Shown: positions 1-9,407 of the stretch, piece by piece
How the letters are laid out: the number at the start of each line of letters is the position of its first letter
Numbering within the stretch: the stretch's first letter is position 1
Source: Microcoleus vaginatus WJT46-NPBG5
GTDB taxonomy: Bacteria; Cyanobacteriota; Cyanobacteriia; Cyanobacteriales; Oscillatoriaceae
Reading direction: 5' to 3'
Length of the DNA stretch: 64,000 bases
Assembly (NCBI GenBank): GCA_019359355.1
Contig: JAHHHM010000019.1
Coordinates: 62,001 to 126,000, forward strand
Position numbers and translations under genes: made by a program
The notes under the pieces: generated by a model
What the model was told of the DNA's origin: nothing
Database searches by the model: none
Seen by the model: only the letters and a program-made list of their open reading frames with translations

Positions 1-1739
1 GGATCGGGGGACTAATATTTTTAATCGTAGCCGCCGCCTCCCAAGACTCCGGGCCAAAAATCGAAGACAAATCCGTGTTAGTTTTCGACTTATCGACACA
101 AATTAGAGATACCAAACCCAGTTCTTCCACCAGTCAAGCCATTCAAGAAGCATTGTCTGACGAAGAAAGCGACTCACTTACCCTGCGTACCGTTCTTGAC
201 GGTTTAGATCAAGCCACCAAGGACAAACGCATCGTCGCGCTTTATCTGCAAGGCAGCAGCACCGGCAATAGCAACGGCTTAGCAACCCTCAAAGAAGTTA
301 GAGAAGCCTTAGAAAAATTTCGAGCTGCCGGTAAACAAATTATTGCCTATGACGACGACTGGACAGAAGGAGAATACTACCTCGCCTCCGTTGCCAATAA
401 AGTTGTCGTCAATCCCCTCGGCACAATGGAACTCAACGGTTTCAGCTCCCAAACCATGTTCCTAACAGGTGCCTTAAATAAATACGGCGTTGGGGTGCAA
501 GTGGTGCGGGTTGGCAAATATAAAGCTGCCGTTGAACCATTTGAACGCACCCAGATGAGTCCAGAAAACAAACAGCAAACGCAAAAATTCTTGAACGACT
601 TTTGGGGTGAGTTTCGCACAAGTGTGGGTAAAAACCGGCAATTAACCCCAAACCAAATACAAACCCTAGCCGACACCCAAGGCTTATTCATGCCAAAGGA
701 AGCCCAACAACGCAAACTTGTTGATAAAGTCGCTTACTTTGATGAAGTCGTCGCAGAACTCAAGGAACTGGGTGGTACAGACAAAGAAGACAAAACCTTC
801 CGTCAAATTAACCTGAGTACCTACGCGAAAGCAAACGAAACCCGTAAAGAACTGACAAACAACTCTAAAAATACCATTGCCATCGTCTACGCTGAAGGTG
901 AAATCGTCGATGGACAAGGCGGCGTAACAGAAGTTGGCGGAGATCGCTTAGCAAAACAACTACGGCAGTTGCGACTTGATAAAGATGTTAAAGCCGTCGT
1001 GTTGCGGGTAAACAGTCCCGGTGGCAGCGCCACAGCATCCGAAGTCATTCAGCGAGAAGTCAAACTCATCCGCAAAGAAAAGCCGATTGTCGTTTCTATG
1101 GGGAACGTCGCCGCCTCTGGTGGCTACTGGATTTCAACCGATGCCAACCGAATTTTTGCCGAACCGACAACCATCACCGGCTCAATCGGCGTATTTGGAA
1201 TGCTGCTAAATGTTCAACAACTTGCTAATAACAATGGCATCACTTGGGATGTTGTAAAAACTGCCCGCTATGCCGATGCTCGAACTAACGTCCGTCCTAA
1301 AACTGAGCAAGAACTCGCAGTTTATCGCAAGATGGTGCAGCAAGTTTACGATCAATTTCTCACAAAAGTAGCCGAATCACGGAAAATTCCGAAACAAACC
1401 GTTAATGAAATCGCTCAAGGGCGCGTTTGGTCGGGTTTAGAGGCGAAGAGACTTGGCTTAGTCGATCAAATGGGTGGCATCCAAGATGCGATCGCTGAGG
1501 CGGCTAAACTCGCTAAGCTGGAAGATAAATGGCAAGTGGAAGAGTATCCTAAAACTCGCACGTTTGAACAACGAATTGTGCAAAAACTAATTGGCGCTCA
1601 TATTTCCACACCCCCCGTTAAGCCCGATTCACTCACCCTAGAATGGAAGAAACTTCAGCAAGAGTTAGCCATCTTCACCAGCCTCAATGATCCTCGCGGC
1701 ATTTACGCTCGTTTACCCTACAACTTTCGCATTGAGTAA
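1..1739 (+). CDS. sppA: Signal peptide peptidase SppA, 67K type (5' partial)
   Basis: Membrane-bound serine protease that degrades cleaved signal peptides. The gene enters from the left edge: the frame is open from base 3 and encodes a hydrophobic stretch (GGLIFLIVAAAS) followed by GPKIEDKSVLVFDLS, which matches the end of the N-terminal membrane anchor of cyanobacterial SppA. The GTG at 75 is therefore an internal codon, and the true start lies upstream of the window. Two tandem peptidase S49 halves are visible, as expected for the roughly 600-aa long form. The GKYKAAVEPF motif near codon 150 (counted from 75) supplies the catalytic Lys, and the nucleophile Ser is in VAASGGYW near codon 348. 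The C-terminus is complete. The gene converges on the minus-strand gene ending at 1830. Confidence 0.93.
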   Translation, partial: IGGLIFLIVAAASQDSGPKIEDKSVLVFDLSTQIRDTKPSSSTSQAIQEALSDEESDSLTLRTVLDGLDQATKDKRIVALYLQGSSTGNSNGLATLKEVREALEKFRAAGKQIIAYDDDWTEGEYYLASVANKVVVNPLGTMELNGFSSQTMFLTGALNKYGVGVQVVRVGKYKAAVEPFERTQMSPENKQQTQKFLNDFWGEFRTSVGKNRQLTPNQIQTLADTQGLFMPKEAQQRKLVDKVAYFDEVVAELKELGGTDKEDKTFRQINLSTYAKANETRKELTNNSKNTIAIVYAEGEIVDGQGGVTEVGGDRLAKQLRQLRLDKDVKAVVLRVNSPGGSATASEVIQREVKLIRKEKPIVVSMGNVAASGGYWISTDANRIFAEPTTITGSIGVFGMLLNVQQLANNNGITWDVVKTARYADARTNVRPKTEQELAVYRKMVQQVYDQFLTKVAESRKIPKQTVNEIAQGRVWSGLEAKRLGLVDQMGGIQDAIAEAAKLAKLEDKWQVEEYPKTRTFEQRIVQKLIGAHISTPPVKPDSLTLEWKKLQQELAIFTSLNDPRGIYARLPYNFRIE

Positions 1740-1784
1740 TTTGAGGAACTAAGGACTAGGGGCGAGAGGGCGAGGGGGAGAAAT

Positions 1785-1829
1785 ACCCAATGCCCCATGC
1801 CCCATGACCCATGCCCAATCCCCATTCCC
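1785..1829. repeat. CCCAATG/CCCCATG heptamer-like tandem repeat
   Basis: Degenerate tandem repetition of CCCAATGCC and CCCCATGCC between convergent sppA and the GDYXXLXY gene. It is the same family as the cleaner array near 61531. This class of short tandemly repeated repetitive (STRR) sequence is common between cyanobacterial genes. No coding role is visible. Confidence 0.6.
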
Positions 1830-2585
1830 CTAAAACCGATAATTGCGTTCCCGCACCCAAAGGCTCACCGGCACGGCATAACCTTGCGCGTTAACCTTGA
1901 CTTGAACCACAAAAGGTTGCGCTTGTCTAGTCTGTCCTGGTTGGCTTTGCTGAGCTTGATTAATGTCGTCGTTAATCTGATCCTTTTGGTCTTCCGGCAT
2001 ATAATATTGTTCCAATCCGTACTCAATTCTGCCGTTATATGTCCCTTTCAGTGCCACCTGATTCGCCGGCAATTTAGCAGGAAGATCACTACTCACGCGT
2101 ACCGGCTTCCAAGGTTGCGGGCGTCCAGAAGCAGCCGGCGATTTGGGTGCCTCTAAAATGACATAAAGCTCCGTCGGTGAGTTTAAGTTTTTCTCTGGCT
2201 TGCAAGTGTTTTTGGTCGGGGGTTTTACAGTTGGGCAAGTTGTCATATAACCCGGTAAGTCTTTCCAGCCGGGAAGATTTTTCAGAGTATTTTGATTGGA
2301 AATATCGTAACTAAGCGTTTGATAGTAACCGCGCAATAAATCGTAGGGATCAACCGGCGCAGTTTGCAAAATTACAGTTTTGCCGGTGATGTGTGTGTAA
2401 ATTGCTTGAGCCGGCACAGAACCAATCAGCACAGTTTGTAATAGTAAGGGAACCCACAGCCGCCAAGCACGTAACGGCTTTTTTGGTGCCTCCCAACTGG
2501 TCATTCGCTGATTTTCAACGTTGACATCTGCGGGTATTTTTTCTTCCAGCAATTGTTTATCTGCTTCATCAAAGTTAGAAGTCAT
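1830..2585 (-). CDS. GDYXXLXY domain-containing membrane-anchored protein
   Basis: 251 aa, with one membrane segment near residues 42-62 (LWVPLLLQTVLIGSVPAQAIY) and an exported C-terminal domain. The family signature appears as RGYYQTLSY after VDPYDLL, a GDYxxLxY variant with R in place of the first G/D context. The family has no established biochemical function. The start overlaps the stop of the upstream DUF2157 gene by 4 bp, so the two are translationally coupled. GDYXXLXY and DUF2157 proteins are frequently neighbours in bacteria, which suggests one membrane complex; that is inference. Confidence 0.8.
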   Translation of the reverse strand: MTSNFDEADKQLLEEKIPADVNVENQRMTSWEAPKKPLRAWRLWVPLLLQTVLIGSVPAQAIYTHITGKTVILQTAPVDPYDLLRGYYQTLSYDISNQNTLKNLPGWKDLPGYMTTCPTVKPPTKNTCKPEKNLNSPTELYVILEAPKSPAASGRPQPWKPVRVSSDLPAKLPANQVALKGTYNGRIEYGLEQYYMPEDQKDQINDDINQAQQSQPGQTRQAQPFVVQVKVNAQGYAVPVSLWVRERNYRF

Positions 2586-3991
2586 CGGGAATTCTCCTTA
2601 GAAGGCATTAACGCAGAAGAGTAGCGCTCAAACCAGAGTCCGGCGGCAATCACCCCAATCCCGCATAAGAAGAAGACAAATGCTTTAAATAGTAAGCCAG
2701 TGTTGTACTCTAGTAGCCGGCTTATTATTTGCAGCGCCAACAGCGTAATGCCCCCCCAGAAAGTGCCGCGATTTCCAAGTGCCAGTCCTTCTCGAATCAA
2801 GCCGGCGGCTAAAAGAAACAGCAGCACATTAAACAGAAATGTTGCTAGCACAGAAATCGGACTAAAACTGTTATGCCACAGGGGAATTAAGGCGCTGATG
2901 GCAATAAAACAGGCAATCACATTTGTTGTTAGATCCACACCTCGGCGAGAGGGGTGTTTTCTCCCCTGCCGGCCTAAGCGAAGCCATTCCCAGACAATCA
3001 AAGCACCTAAAAGCGCAACATCCAGCAGGGAACTCCAACCCATCAGTGTTTGGGCATCAATCGGCTGTCCTGGTGAAGACTGCCAAGGCCACTGAAAAGC
3101 TAATACATAAAATAGAATTGCGAGGCACAACAGTGCTAAATTGCGCGCGAGCGGCTGAAACAGTTTGCTATCTATATTGGGCCAGAGCGTGTCATCATAA
3201 CCCCATAGCAGAGCCGGTGGCATCGCACACATGAGGGCAACGATTAAAGCCGATGCCCCACTCGACCCTTGAGCAAGAGACGCTTCTAGGGAGAAAATCA
3301 CTAAAATTGCAGCCAAGGCAAAAATCGCGCGAGACCGGCACCAATAAGCCAGTGGCACAAACAGCAAGCTAACGACCACCGGCATATGTTGCACCAGTAG
3401 CAGCCAAGAAGACTCTTTCGCTGACCAATCGAACACGCTTAGCCCATAACCCGACCCAATTAATAGAATCGCTAACACACCTAAAGAAGTCAAACGCAAG
3501 CTGTAAGCCATTGCCAGCACACCCAGACCCCAGGCTAAAAACAGCCCGTAGGGGGAACCGCCGATGTGGAACATCTGAGCCATCAGCGCCATATTCGCGC
3601 CCAGAATAATTGCCCCTAGGAGCAATAATGCCTCGCCCAACCGCTGTTTCCCGCCTCCTCGCTTTCGTTTGGCTAGAGAGGTTGGAGGGGTTCGCCATAG
3701 ATAGAAACCGGCTGCATTCACCCCAATAAATAAACTCAGCAGCAGCGTAACTTTCACCTCCCGCGACCAATCTTGCCAGTTCGCCGCCACAAAGGTGATT
3801 ACGGCTAAGCCCAGGAGAATTCCTCCTAAGCCAATGACAATTGCAATAAAGCGGTTGCGAGCAGATGTTTCAAGGCTATCAAGTTGATAGCGTTCTGATA
3901 TTTGCTGATACAATTCGCTATTAATTAATCCCTCAGCTTGCCACAATTTTGTTTCGTGGCGCAGCTGATGACGAAATTCATCTGAAACCAT
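2582..3991 (-). CDS. DUF2157 domain-containing polytopic membrane protein
   Basis: 469 aa. The N-terminal DUF2157 region (residues 1-60) is soluble and carries the LxQWxAEGLI-type motif, here LWQAEGLINSELYQQISERY. About 10-12 hydrophobic segments follow, beginning at FIAIVIGLGGILLGLAVITFVAANW. The function of the family is unknown. The ATG at 3991 is the only sensible start. The stop overlaps the GDYXXLXY start, forming a two-gene unit. A basic loop (LAKRKRGGGKQR) lies between membrane segments 2 and 3. Confidence 0.82.
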   Translation of the reverse strand: MVSDEFRHQLRHETKLWQAEGLINSELYQQISERYQLDSLETSARNRFIAIVIGLGGILLGLAVITFVAANWQDWSREVKVTLLLSLFIGVNAAGFYLWRTPPTSLAKRKRGGGKQRLGEALLLLGAIILGANMALMAQMFHIGGSPYGLFLAWGLGVLAMAYSLRLTSLGVLAILLIGSGYGLSVFDWSAKESSWLLLVQHMPVVVSLLFVPLAYWCRSRAIFALAAILVIFSLEASLAQGSSGASALIVALMCAMPPALLWGYDDTLWPNIDSKLFQPLARNLALLCLAILFYVLAFQWPWQSSPGQPIDAQTLMGWSSLLDVALLGALIVWEWLRLGRQGRKHPSRRGVDLTTNVIACFIAISALIPLWHNSFSPISVLATFLFNVLLFLLAAGLIREGLALGNRGTFWGGITLLALQIISRLLEYNTGLLFKAFVFFLCGIGVIAAGLWFERYSSALMPSKENSR

Positions 3992-4316
3992 CTCGAATGG
4001 CCTCGTCTCTTTCTAAAGATTGGTTCTGTAATCTACGTTATAGTTTTGCATTAATTATTTGGTTTCCAGCTAAAGTTATGACACCGGCTCTACTGGCACC
4101 CTCATGCAGCTTGAGCGCTTAAGTGTTTAAATTAAAGTTTCTTGGAAGGGCAGCCCTGCTAGGGCCAACCTTTTTGTAAAAACGCCCAAAACTCAAAGGG
4201 CATTATTTTTATCTAATTGCGTTTGATTTTGACAAGGGATTTCTCTAGACTACAGCCGGCAAAGGCAAATTTGAAAAGCGAAAAGTAAAAAATTGTTTAC
4301 TTTTATTGCTGTTGTT
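3992..4316. other. Intergenic region upstream of the DUF2157 gene
   Basis: 325 bp without a gene. It must hold the promoter of the leftward DUF2157-GDYXXLXY unit. Its right end holds the terminator-like hairpin described separately. No other structured element was recognised. Confidence 0.6.
4281..4304 (-). terminator. Hairpin downstream of the COG2345 regulator
   Basis: Nine-base arms AAAAGTAAA (4281-4289) and TTTACTTTT (4296-4304) lie just after the stop of the minus-strand regulator gene at 4317. The stem is AT-only and weak as a terminator, but the position fits. Confidence 0.35.
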
Positions 4317-4961
4317 TTACGCCTCACCCATGACTCGGTAAGCACAGCGGCGATCACCCTGCATAATATGTTCGATTCGTTCAATGCTGACTGCCGGCCC
4401 TAACAAGGTTTTAAAAACCTCAATTTCTGATTGGCACAACATCTGACAGGTGCGGGCGGCTGCATTGATGGGACAGTGGTTTTCCACTAAAAGCAGGCTG
4501 TGATCTGGCTGTTCGATCACCTCCGCCATGTAGCCTTCTTGGCTGCGAAACTGGGCGAGTACAACAACTCGCTGCCGCCAATCACTGTTGCCGGCTACTT
4601 CCTCTAAGCGAGATGTGTAGCTTTGCACTTGCCGGTTGGTGCGTTCTGCTAGCAGTTTTTCCAAACCTGCCGGCCCAAAAACTGTCTCAACACCCCTCAG
4701 TAGGTCAACCATCAAGTCTGCATGACTATCGGGAAAGACATTGCTAGAACGCTCGCTTAGCTGCCACAACTTCACGGGTCGGCCTTGGGGACGCCTTTCT
4801 TCTCGGTAAGTCACCCATCCCTCGGCTTGCAGCGTTTGTAAATGCTGGCGTATTGCCATCGGAGAAACCAGCAATTGTTCCGCTAAAGTTGTGGCAGTTT
4901 GCGCTCCGTGCATTTTCAATCGATGCAAAATTTGATTTTTCGCTTTTTGTTTATCCTCCAT
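4317..4961 (-). CDS. COG2345-type winged-helix regulator with Cys motif (SufR-like)
   Basis: 214 aa. The N-terminal winged HTH (residues 8-65) has MAIRQHLQTLQAEGWVTYREERRPQGRP, typical of ArsR-like COG2345 regulators. The C-terminal domain has a conserved set of cysteines, NHCPINAAARTCQMLC plus GDRRCAYRV, the arrangement that binds an Fe-S cluster in SufR relatives. The cyanobacterial SufR normally sits divergent from sufBCDS, but no suf genes are nearby, and the Cys block resembles the proteobacterial-type paralogue (HCPI...C...C) more than cyanobacterial SufR (CAISNV...C). I therefore do not assign sufR. It probably senses redox, iron or a cluster signal; its target is unknown. Confidence 0.75.
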   Translation of the reverse strand: MEDKQKAKNQILHRLKMHGAQTATTLAEQLLVSPMAIRQHLQTLQAEGWVTYREERRPQGRPVKLWQLSERSSNVFPDSHADLMVDLLRGVETVFGPAGLEKLLAERTNRQVQSYTSRLEEVAGNSDWRQRVVVLAQFRSQEGYMAEVIEQPDHSLLLVENHCPINAAARTCQMLCQSEIEVFKTLLGPAVSIERIEHIMQGDRRCAYRVMGEA

Positions 4962-5564
4962 AATTAACCGAAGTTTAAGAAACCACTCTTTAACCTTAAC
5001 TTGTCCAACTCCCGATAGTTGCGGATTTTTTTAAGATATGCTAATTTAACTCAACTAAAATCACGCCTTCTGTACTTCCAGCTTAACTTCAAAGACTCTA
5101 AATTATAAAGCTTTAGCGCTTTACAAAGCAGTACAAAAGCATTACAAAATGAAAGTAAGAACCCTTTTAGCTAACTTGAAATGAAAAAACTTGCTGCTTC
5201 CGGGCGCAGTGAGTCAGTGATATGAGGGTGGGAGAAAAAAGAGAGTAATGCGCTTAATGCCGGCAAAAGATGCAGCGCATTTCAGCCGGCGCTTGGGGAA
5301 TAAAATCTAAAAGAAAACCCAAATTAGCAAGATTTTACAAGAGCTTTTTGGCTTAAAGGTATCCAAAATTCAACTCCAGTACCTTCTGACACAATTGACA
5401 GTAACAAAACTTTTCCTGATCACCTTTTCTTTGTTATGGGTGCAAATGAGAATCGAAGGTAGACTCAAAAGATAGGTGTAATCGTGTGACCCCGTCCCTT
5501 TCAGGGTGCGTCGGTCTGCTAAAGGTGTTCTTGAACTTTAGGCGGCAGCGCGGTTATCTTGCAG
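4962..5564. other. Long intergenic region between divergent regulator and GGDEF-EAL gene
   Basis: About 600 bp without a convincing ORF. It is AT-rich up to about 5180, with GCTTTA/TAAAGC-like short inverted words around 5108-5130, then mixed composition. It should hold promoters for both divergent genes. No riboswitch consensus (including the c-di-GMP GEMM core) was recognised, and no suf genes are present. Confidence 0.5.
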
Positions 5565-8500
5565 ATGAAGTTCCAGAGCCAATCATGGGCCGAAGCACAG
5601 GAATCAAGCATGGGTGGCAAGAGCTTTTTAGGACGCTTACATAGATTGATTGTTGCCTACTGTGCACTGGGGATTTTGGCCACCGGCACAGTTATAGCGG
5701 TTGTGAGTATTGTGCCTCTGTACCAACACCTCAAACAAGACGAACACAAAAATTTGCTCATTGCCGCCAGAAGTAAAGCTGTCGCTGTTGAAGACTATAT
5801 TGGGCAAACAAAAGCGACTGCTTGGCAAATCGCAAGGGAAACTCAACTGCGTGAGAACTTAGAGGCTTACAACCGGCAGAAGCTCAGCTTAAATGCCTTA
5901 CAGAACCTCAGCACAGCCAAACTGCGAGAAGCGCTCAAAACATACCCAGACGTGGCAGGCATCAGCCGGCTTGATCGCAGCGGCAAGCAAGTGGTGAGTG
6001 TGGGATTGGCAATTCCCGCAGAATTTTGGCCTGTCCCGGTTGCCGGTTCTCAAACAGTCAAGGTTCACGCTCCAGTCATTCTCAGCGGTACTGCCTATTT
6101 AGCCGTCGGTGTTCCCATTTTGAATGACTTATCCCAGCGTGCCGGGACAGACATTGTTTTGTTCAAGCTTGACCCCTTACAGCAGCAAATTTTATCAAAA
6201 AATAGGAGTGTTGGTGAAGCCGGCCAAACAGTCCTCGGAAGCCTTCATTCCGATGGAGTCGAGGTGTTTTTCCCCCTAATAAACCCCAAAAACACTGACT
6301 CTTTCCCACAGATAGCAGAGGCAAATTTTAAAAATAATATTGTGGGAATTTGGAATTGCTGGCTAATTCCGACCTGCCCAGATATGCAGAACCCTAAAAA
6401 TTTATTTATTCAAGAGCGCTCATCCTTAATTTTTCCCAAAACTTCTGCGGTGGCACAAGCTTTAGAAAAAGCGGTTCATCAAGATACCGGCCTGTTCATT
6501 TCTCACCTAGCCAAAGAGCCGCAGGTCATCGCCTACAGCCCTATTCAAGGCAGCGATTGGGGTTTAGCCGTGATTATGCCTTCTGCCCAACTGTATGCGC
6601 CGGCTAATCGCCAGATTGTTTCCCTTGGCAGTACACTTTTTCTGTTGATTTTGGCCGGCACCACCGGCACGATCCTATGCCTGCGTCCACTTGCCAACGC
6701 AACCATTCTTCCCGCTGGCGACTTAGAGCGACTTGTGCGGCAAACAACATTATCCTTACCAGCCAATAGTCACAGCACTTTGACACAAGCCGCTTTACCC
6801 TCCGGGCAGCGGTATCGCTTCACAGATGCCGGTGGCGCTGAGGCTGTGTGGGAGTGGAATTTAGAAACGAACGAGCTTGATTTTTCTCCCCAGTGGAAAG
6901 CCTTGCTGGGTTATGACAAAAGCGAAATTGGCACTCATCCAGACGAATGGTTCAAGCGGGTGCATCCAGATGATATGGAGCGAGTTAAGGCAGAGATTAC
7001 CGTTCATTTAGCAGGTCTGACCACTTATTTTCACAACGAACATCGCATCTTGCATCAAGACGGCAACTACCGATGGGTGCGAACGCAGGGAATGGTGATT
7101 CGGAATGCTGCCGGCAAGGCATTTGCGATTGCCGGTGCGCTCAGCGATATGACCGAGCGCAAGACCCTTGAGGAAGAGAATCTGCGTTTAGCGGCGTTTC
7201 CCAGATATGACCCGAATCCTGTGCTGGCATCCGATAGAGAAGGCAACCTAATTTACCTCAATCCAGCCGCACGGCGCGTGATAGACAAGCTGAATCTCGA
7301 CGAACCAGCCAGTTTTTTGCCGGCCAACCACCGCCAACTCGTGCGTAGCTGTCTGGACACTAACCAGAGCGAGCGGCACATTGAAGTGAAAGTAAAAGAG
7401 CGCATCTACTCTTGGAGTTATCATCCGCTTGCCCATCTCAATGTCGTACATCTGTATGCACTTGATATTACAGAGCGCCAGTGGGCTGAGGAGCAATTAT
7501 TGCAAGCGGCATGGCACGACGAACTCACAGGGTTGCCAAACCGAACCCTCTTTATCCACCGGCTAGAGCAGGCAGTGGCGCGGGCGAAACAGAGCCAGGA
7601 TGGTTTGTTTGCCGTGCTGTTTCTGGATCTTGATCGCTTCAAGGTGGTTAACGACAGTCTGGGGCATATGCTGGGAGATCAATTTTTGATAGTGATCGCG
7701 CGGCGGCTAGAAGCGTGCTTGCGTCGCGGTGATGTGGTCGCCAGAATGGGAGGAGATGAGTTTACCATTTTGCTGGCTACGATCCGTGACGTGAATGATG
7801 CCACCAGTTTTGCCGAACGCATTCAACAACAACTGATGCTGCCGGTTAATTTAAACGAACATGATGTGTTTACTACTGCCAGTATTGGGATTGCGATCGG
7901 CTCATATCATCAAAAGCCCGAGCTTGAAGGGGTCAATGGACGCCCTTATGAGCAACCCGAATACTTTCTGCGCGATGCGGATCTCGCCATGTATCGTGCG
8001 AAGGCTTTGGGTAAGGCGCGGTATGTGGTATTTGACTCTGCGATGCACAAACACGCCTTGGCTCTATTGCAGCTAGAAAATGACTTGCGACGAGCCGTTC
8101 AAAGTGAAAAATTACAGGTTAAAAGTGAAGAGAAAGAAATTCCAATCTCTTCTTTTTTATGTGAATTTCTATTGCATTACCAGCCAATTGTTGCCTTAGA
8201 TACGGGCAGAATTGCCGGTTTTGAGGCGCTGGTGCGCTGGCAGCACCCAGAGCGAGGTCTGATTTCACCGGCAGAATTTATTCCCGTGGCGGAAGAAACA
8301 GGTTTGATTGTTCCGCTCGGTGCGTGGGTACTCCTAGAAGCGTGCCGGCAGTTACATCATTGGCAAGAACGGTTTCCCTTCGCACGGGATCTAACAATGA
8401 CGGTTAATCTTTCCGGTAAACAGCTCTCGCAACCCCATTTGTTGGCCCAAATCGATGAAATTTTGCAACAGACCGGCATCAATCCTCTATGTTTAAAGCT

Positions 8501-8897
8501 AGAGATCACTGAAAGTGTGTTGATGGAAAATGCAGCCGCAGCGACTGAAGTGCTGGAGCAGCTAAGAAATCGAAATATTGGATTGTGTATTGATGACTTC
8601 GGCACCGGCTATTCTTCTTTGAGTTATTTGCATCGCTTTCCGATTAATACCTTAAAGATTGATCGCTCTTTTGTCAGTGAGATGGCCGGCGATGACGAAA
8701 ACTCAGAAATTGTGCGGGCAATTGTTACGCTGGCGCATAATTTGGGAATGTATGTGGTAGCAGAAGGCGTGGAAACCGAGAAGCAACTGGTACAACTCTG
8801 GGCGCAGCAATGTGAATACGGGCAGGGCTATTTTTTTTCTAAGCCGTTACCGAGTGAAGCGGCTGAGGCGTTAATGGTATCTGAGCCACAGTGGTAA
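5565..8897 (+). CDS. Membrane-bound PAS-GGDEF-EAL bifunctional c-di-GMP enzyme
   Basis: 1110 aa from the ATG at 5565; a TTG two codons earlier is less likely. Membrane segments at about 28-50 and 348-370 bracket a periplasmic Cache-like sensor. PAS domains follow at about 425-540 and 545-640, then GGDEF (about 645-830) and EAL (about 867-1105). The cyclase site is canonical (ARMGGDEF) and an RxxD inhibitory site (RRGD) lies five residues before it. The EAL site keeps all key groups: EALVRW, NLSGKQL, ITESVLM, IDDFGTGYSS, LKIDRSF, VAEGVE and QGYFF. Both synthesis and hydrolysis of c-di-GMP are therefore possible. An insertion of about 20 residues rich in K, E and S separates the two domains where the family normally has a short link. 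Confidence 0.92.
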   Translation: MKFQSQSWAEAQESSMGGKSFLGRLHRLIVAYCALGILATGTVIAVVSIVPLYQHLKQDEHKNLLIAARSKAVAVEDYIGQTKATAWQIARETQLRENLEAYNRQKLSLNALQNLSTAKLREALKTYPDVAGISRLDRSGKQVVSVGLAIPAEFWPVPVAGSQTVKVHAPVILSGTAYLAVGVPILNDLSQRAGTDIVLFKLDPLQQQILSKNRSVGEAGQTVLGSLHSDGVEVFFPLINPKNTDSFPQIAEANFKNNIVGIWNCWLIPTCPDMQNPKNLFIQERSSLIFPKTSAVAQALEKAVHQDTGLFISHLAKEPQVIAYSPIQGSDWGLAVIMPSAQLYAPANRQIVSLGSTLFLLILAGTTGTILCLRPLANATILPAGDLERLVRQTTLSLPANSHSTLTQAALPSGQRYRFTDAGGAEAVWEWNLETNELDFSPQWKALLGYDKSEIGTHPDEWFKRVHPDDMERVKAEITVHLAGLTTYFHNEHRILHQDGNYRWVRTQGMVIRNAAGKAFAIAGALSDMTERKTLEEENLRLAAFPRYDPNPVLASDREGNLIYLNPAARRVIDKLNLDEPASFLPANHRQLVRSCLDTNQSERHIEVKVKERIYSWSYHPLAHLNVVHLYALDITERQWAEEQLLQAAWHDELTGLPNRTLFIHRLEQAVARAKQSQDGLFAVLFLDLDRFKVVNDSLGHMLGDQFLIVIARRLEACLRRGDVVARMGGDEFTILLATIRDVNDATSFAERIQQQLMLPVNLNEHDVFTTASIGIAIGSYHQKPELEGVNGRPYEQPEYFLRDADLAMYRAKALGKARYVVFDSAMHKHALALLQLENDLRRAVQSEKLQVKSEEKEIPISSFLCEFLLHYQPIVALDTGRIAGFEALVRWQHPERGLISPAEFIPVAEETGLIVPLGAWVLLEACRQLHHWQERFPFARDLTMTVNLSGKQLSQPHLLAQIDEILQQTGINPLCLKLEITESVLMENAAAATEVLEQLRNRNIGLCIDDFGTGYSSLSYLHRFPINTLKIDRSFVSEMAGDDENSEIVRAIVTLAHNLGMYVVAEGVETEKQLVQLWAQQCEYGQGYFFSKPLPSEAAEALMVSEPQW

Positions 8898-9000
8898 GGG
8901 AAGAATTTTTAATTGGCCAAGTTGTGGCGCAAGCATCCGCGCCGGCTTCTAAAAGTCAATTGACAGTGATTCGCTTAAATACTGTAAAAATCGAAAAAAT

Positions 9001-9033
9001 GATGAGTAACAAGCATTTTTCTTGCTACTCATC
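9001..9033 (+). terminator. Hairpin downstream of the GGDEF-EAL gene
   Basis: Thirteen-base arms (9001-9013 and 9021-9033, GATGAGTA.CAAG / CTTG.TACTCATC) pair with one A-C mismatch around a 7-base loop, about 100 bp after the stop at 8897. There is no long T tract after it, so termination is inferred from position and stem strength. Confidence 0.55.
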
Positions 9034-9122
9034 AGTTATTGCTTTTCATGAGGTTGAATCGATTTTGTCTGGAACAGATTGAAGGATGAGAGTTTTATCT
9101 TAAAGGTCTGGATATTTGCCGT

Positions 9123-9326
9123 TTAAGTGTGCCGAACCAGGTCTCGGCGGCAGTCTTTACTGCCTGGACGATCACAATCAGGTTCTGTCGGGTGAACAAC
9201 TAACAGCAAATTTTGAGACGCATCAAAGCGTTGCTGTTGCGCTGAACTCCATTCCATTCCTTGAAAATTAACAGCCAAACCTAAAAAGAGTGGACATAAC
9301 ACAACAACCGGGAGAAAATAAGACAT
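9123..9326 (-). CDS. Very short secreted/membrane peptide, copy B
   Basis: 67 aa with an N-terminal hydrophobic segment (FLPVVVLCPLFLGLAVNF) and then a polar tail ending DRPGSKDCRRDLVRHT. It shares with the 55-aa peptide encoded just upstream (9408-9575) the pattern hydrophobic stretch-G-x-AVNF, SSA, and a C-terminal DRPxSxxxRR. The two are evidently paralogues in tandem. The architecture (short, exported, Arg/Gly/Ser-containing C-terminus) recalls the PatS/PatX peptide signals of filamentous cyanobacteria, but a literal RGSGR is absent. Function unknown; the ATG at 9326 lacks a clear ribosome binding site. Confidence 0.55.
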   Translation of the reverse strand: MSYFLPVVVLCPLFLGLAVNFQGMEWSSAQQQRFDASQNLLLVVHPTEPDCDRPGSKDCRRDLVRHT

Positions 9327-9407
9327 AAGGGGTGTCCTGTGTCAGAGCTTCCACTTCTTGATTCAGCACCCCGCCTATGGCATCAGGAAAAAAATTGTTG
9401 ATTATAT

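Noticed and set aside
4317-4961. Assignment of the regulator as true SufR
   Set aside because: The Cys block differs from cyanobacterial SufR and no suf genes are adjacent.
5461-5560. c-di-GMP riboswitch upstream of the GGDEF-EAL gene
   Set aside because: No GEMM core or matching stem pattern was visible.
8891-9082. 63-codon frame after the GGDEF-EAL gene
   Set aside because: It contains the terminator-like hairpin and has no start signal or recognised domain.
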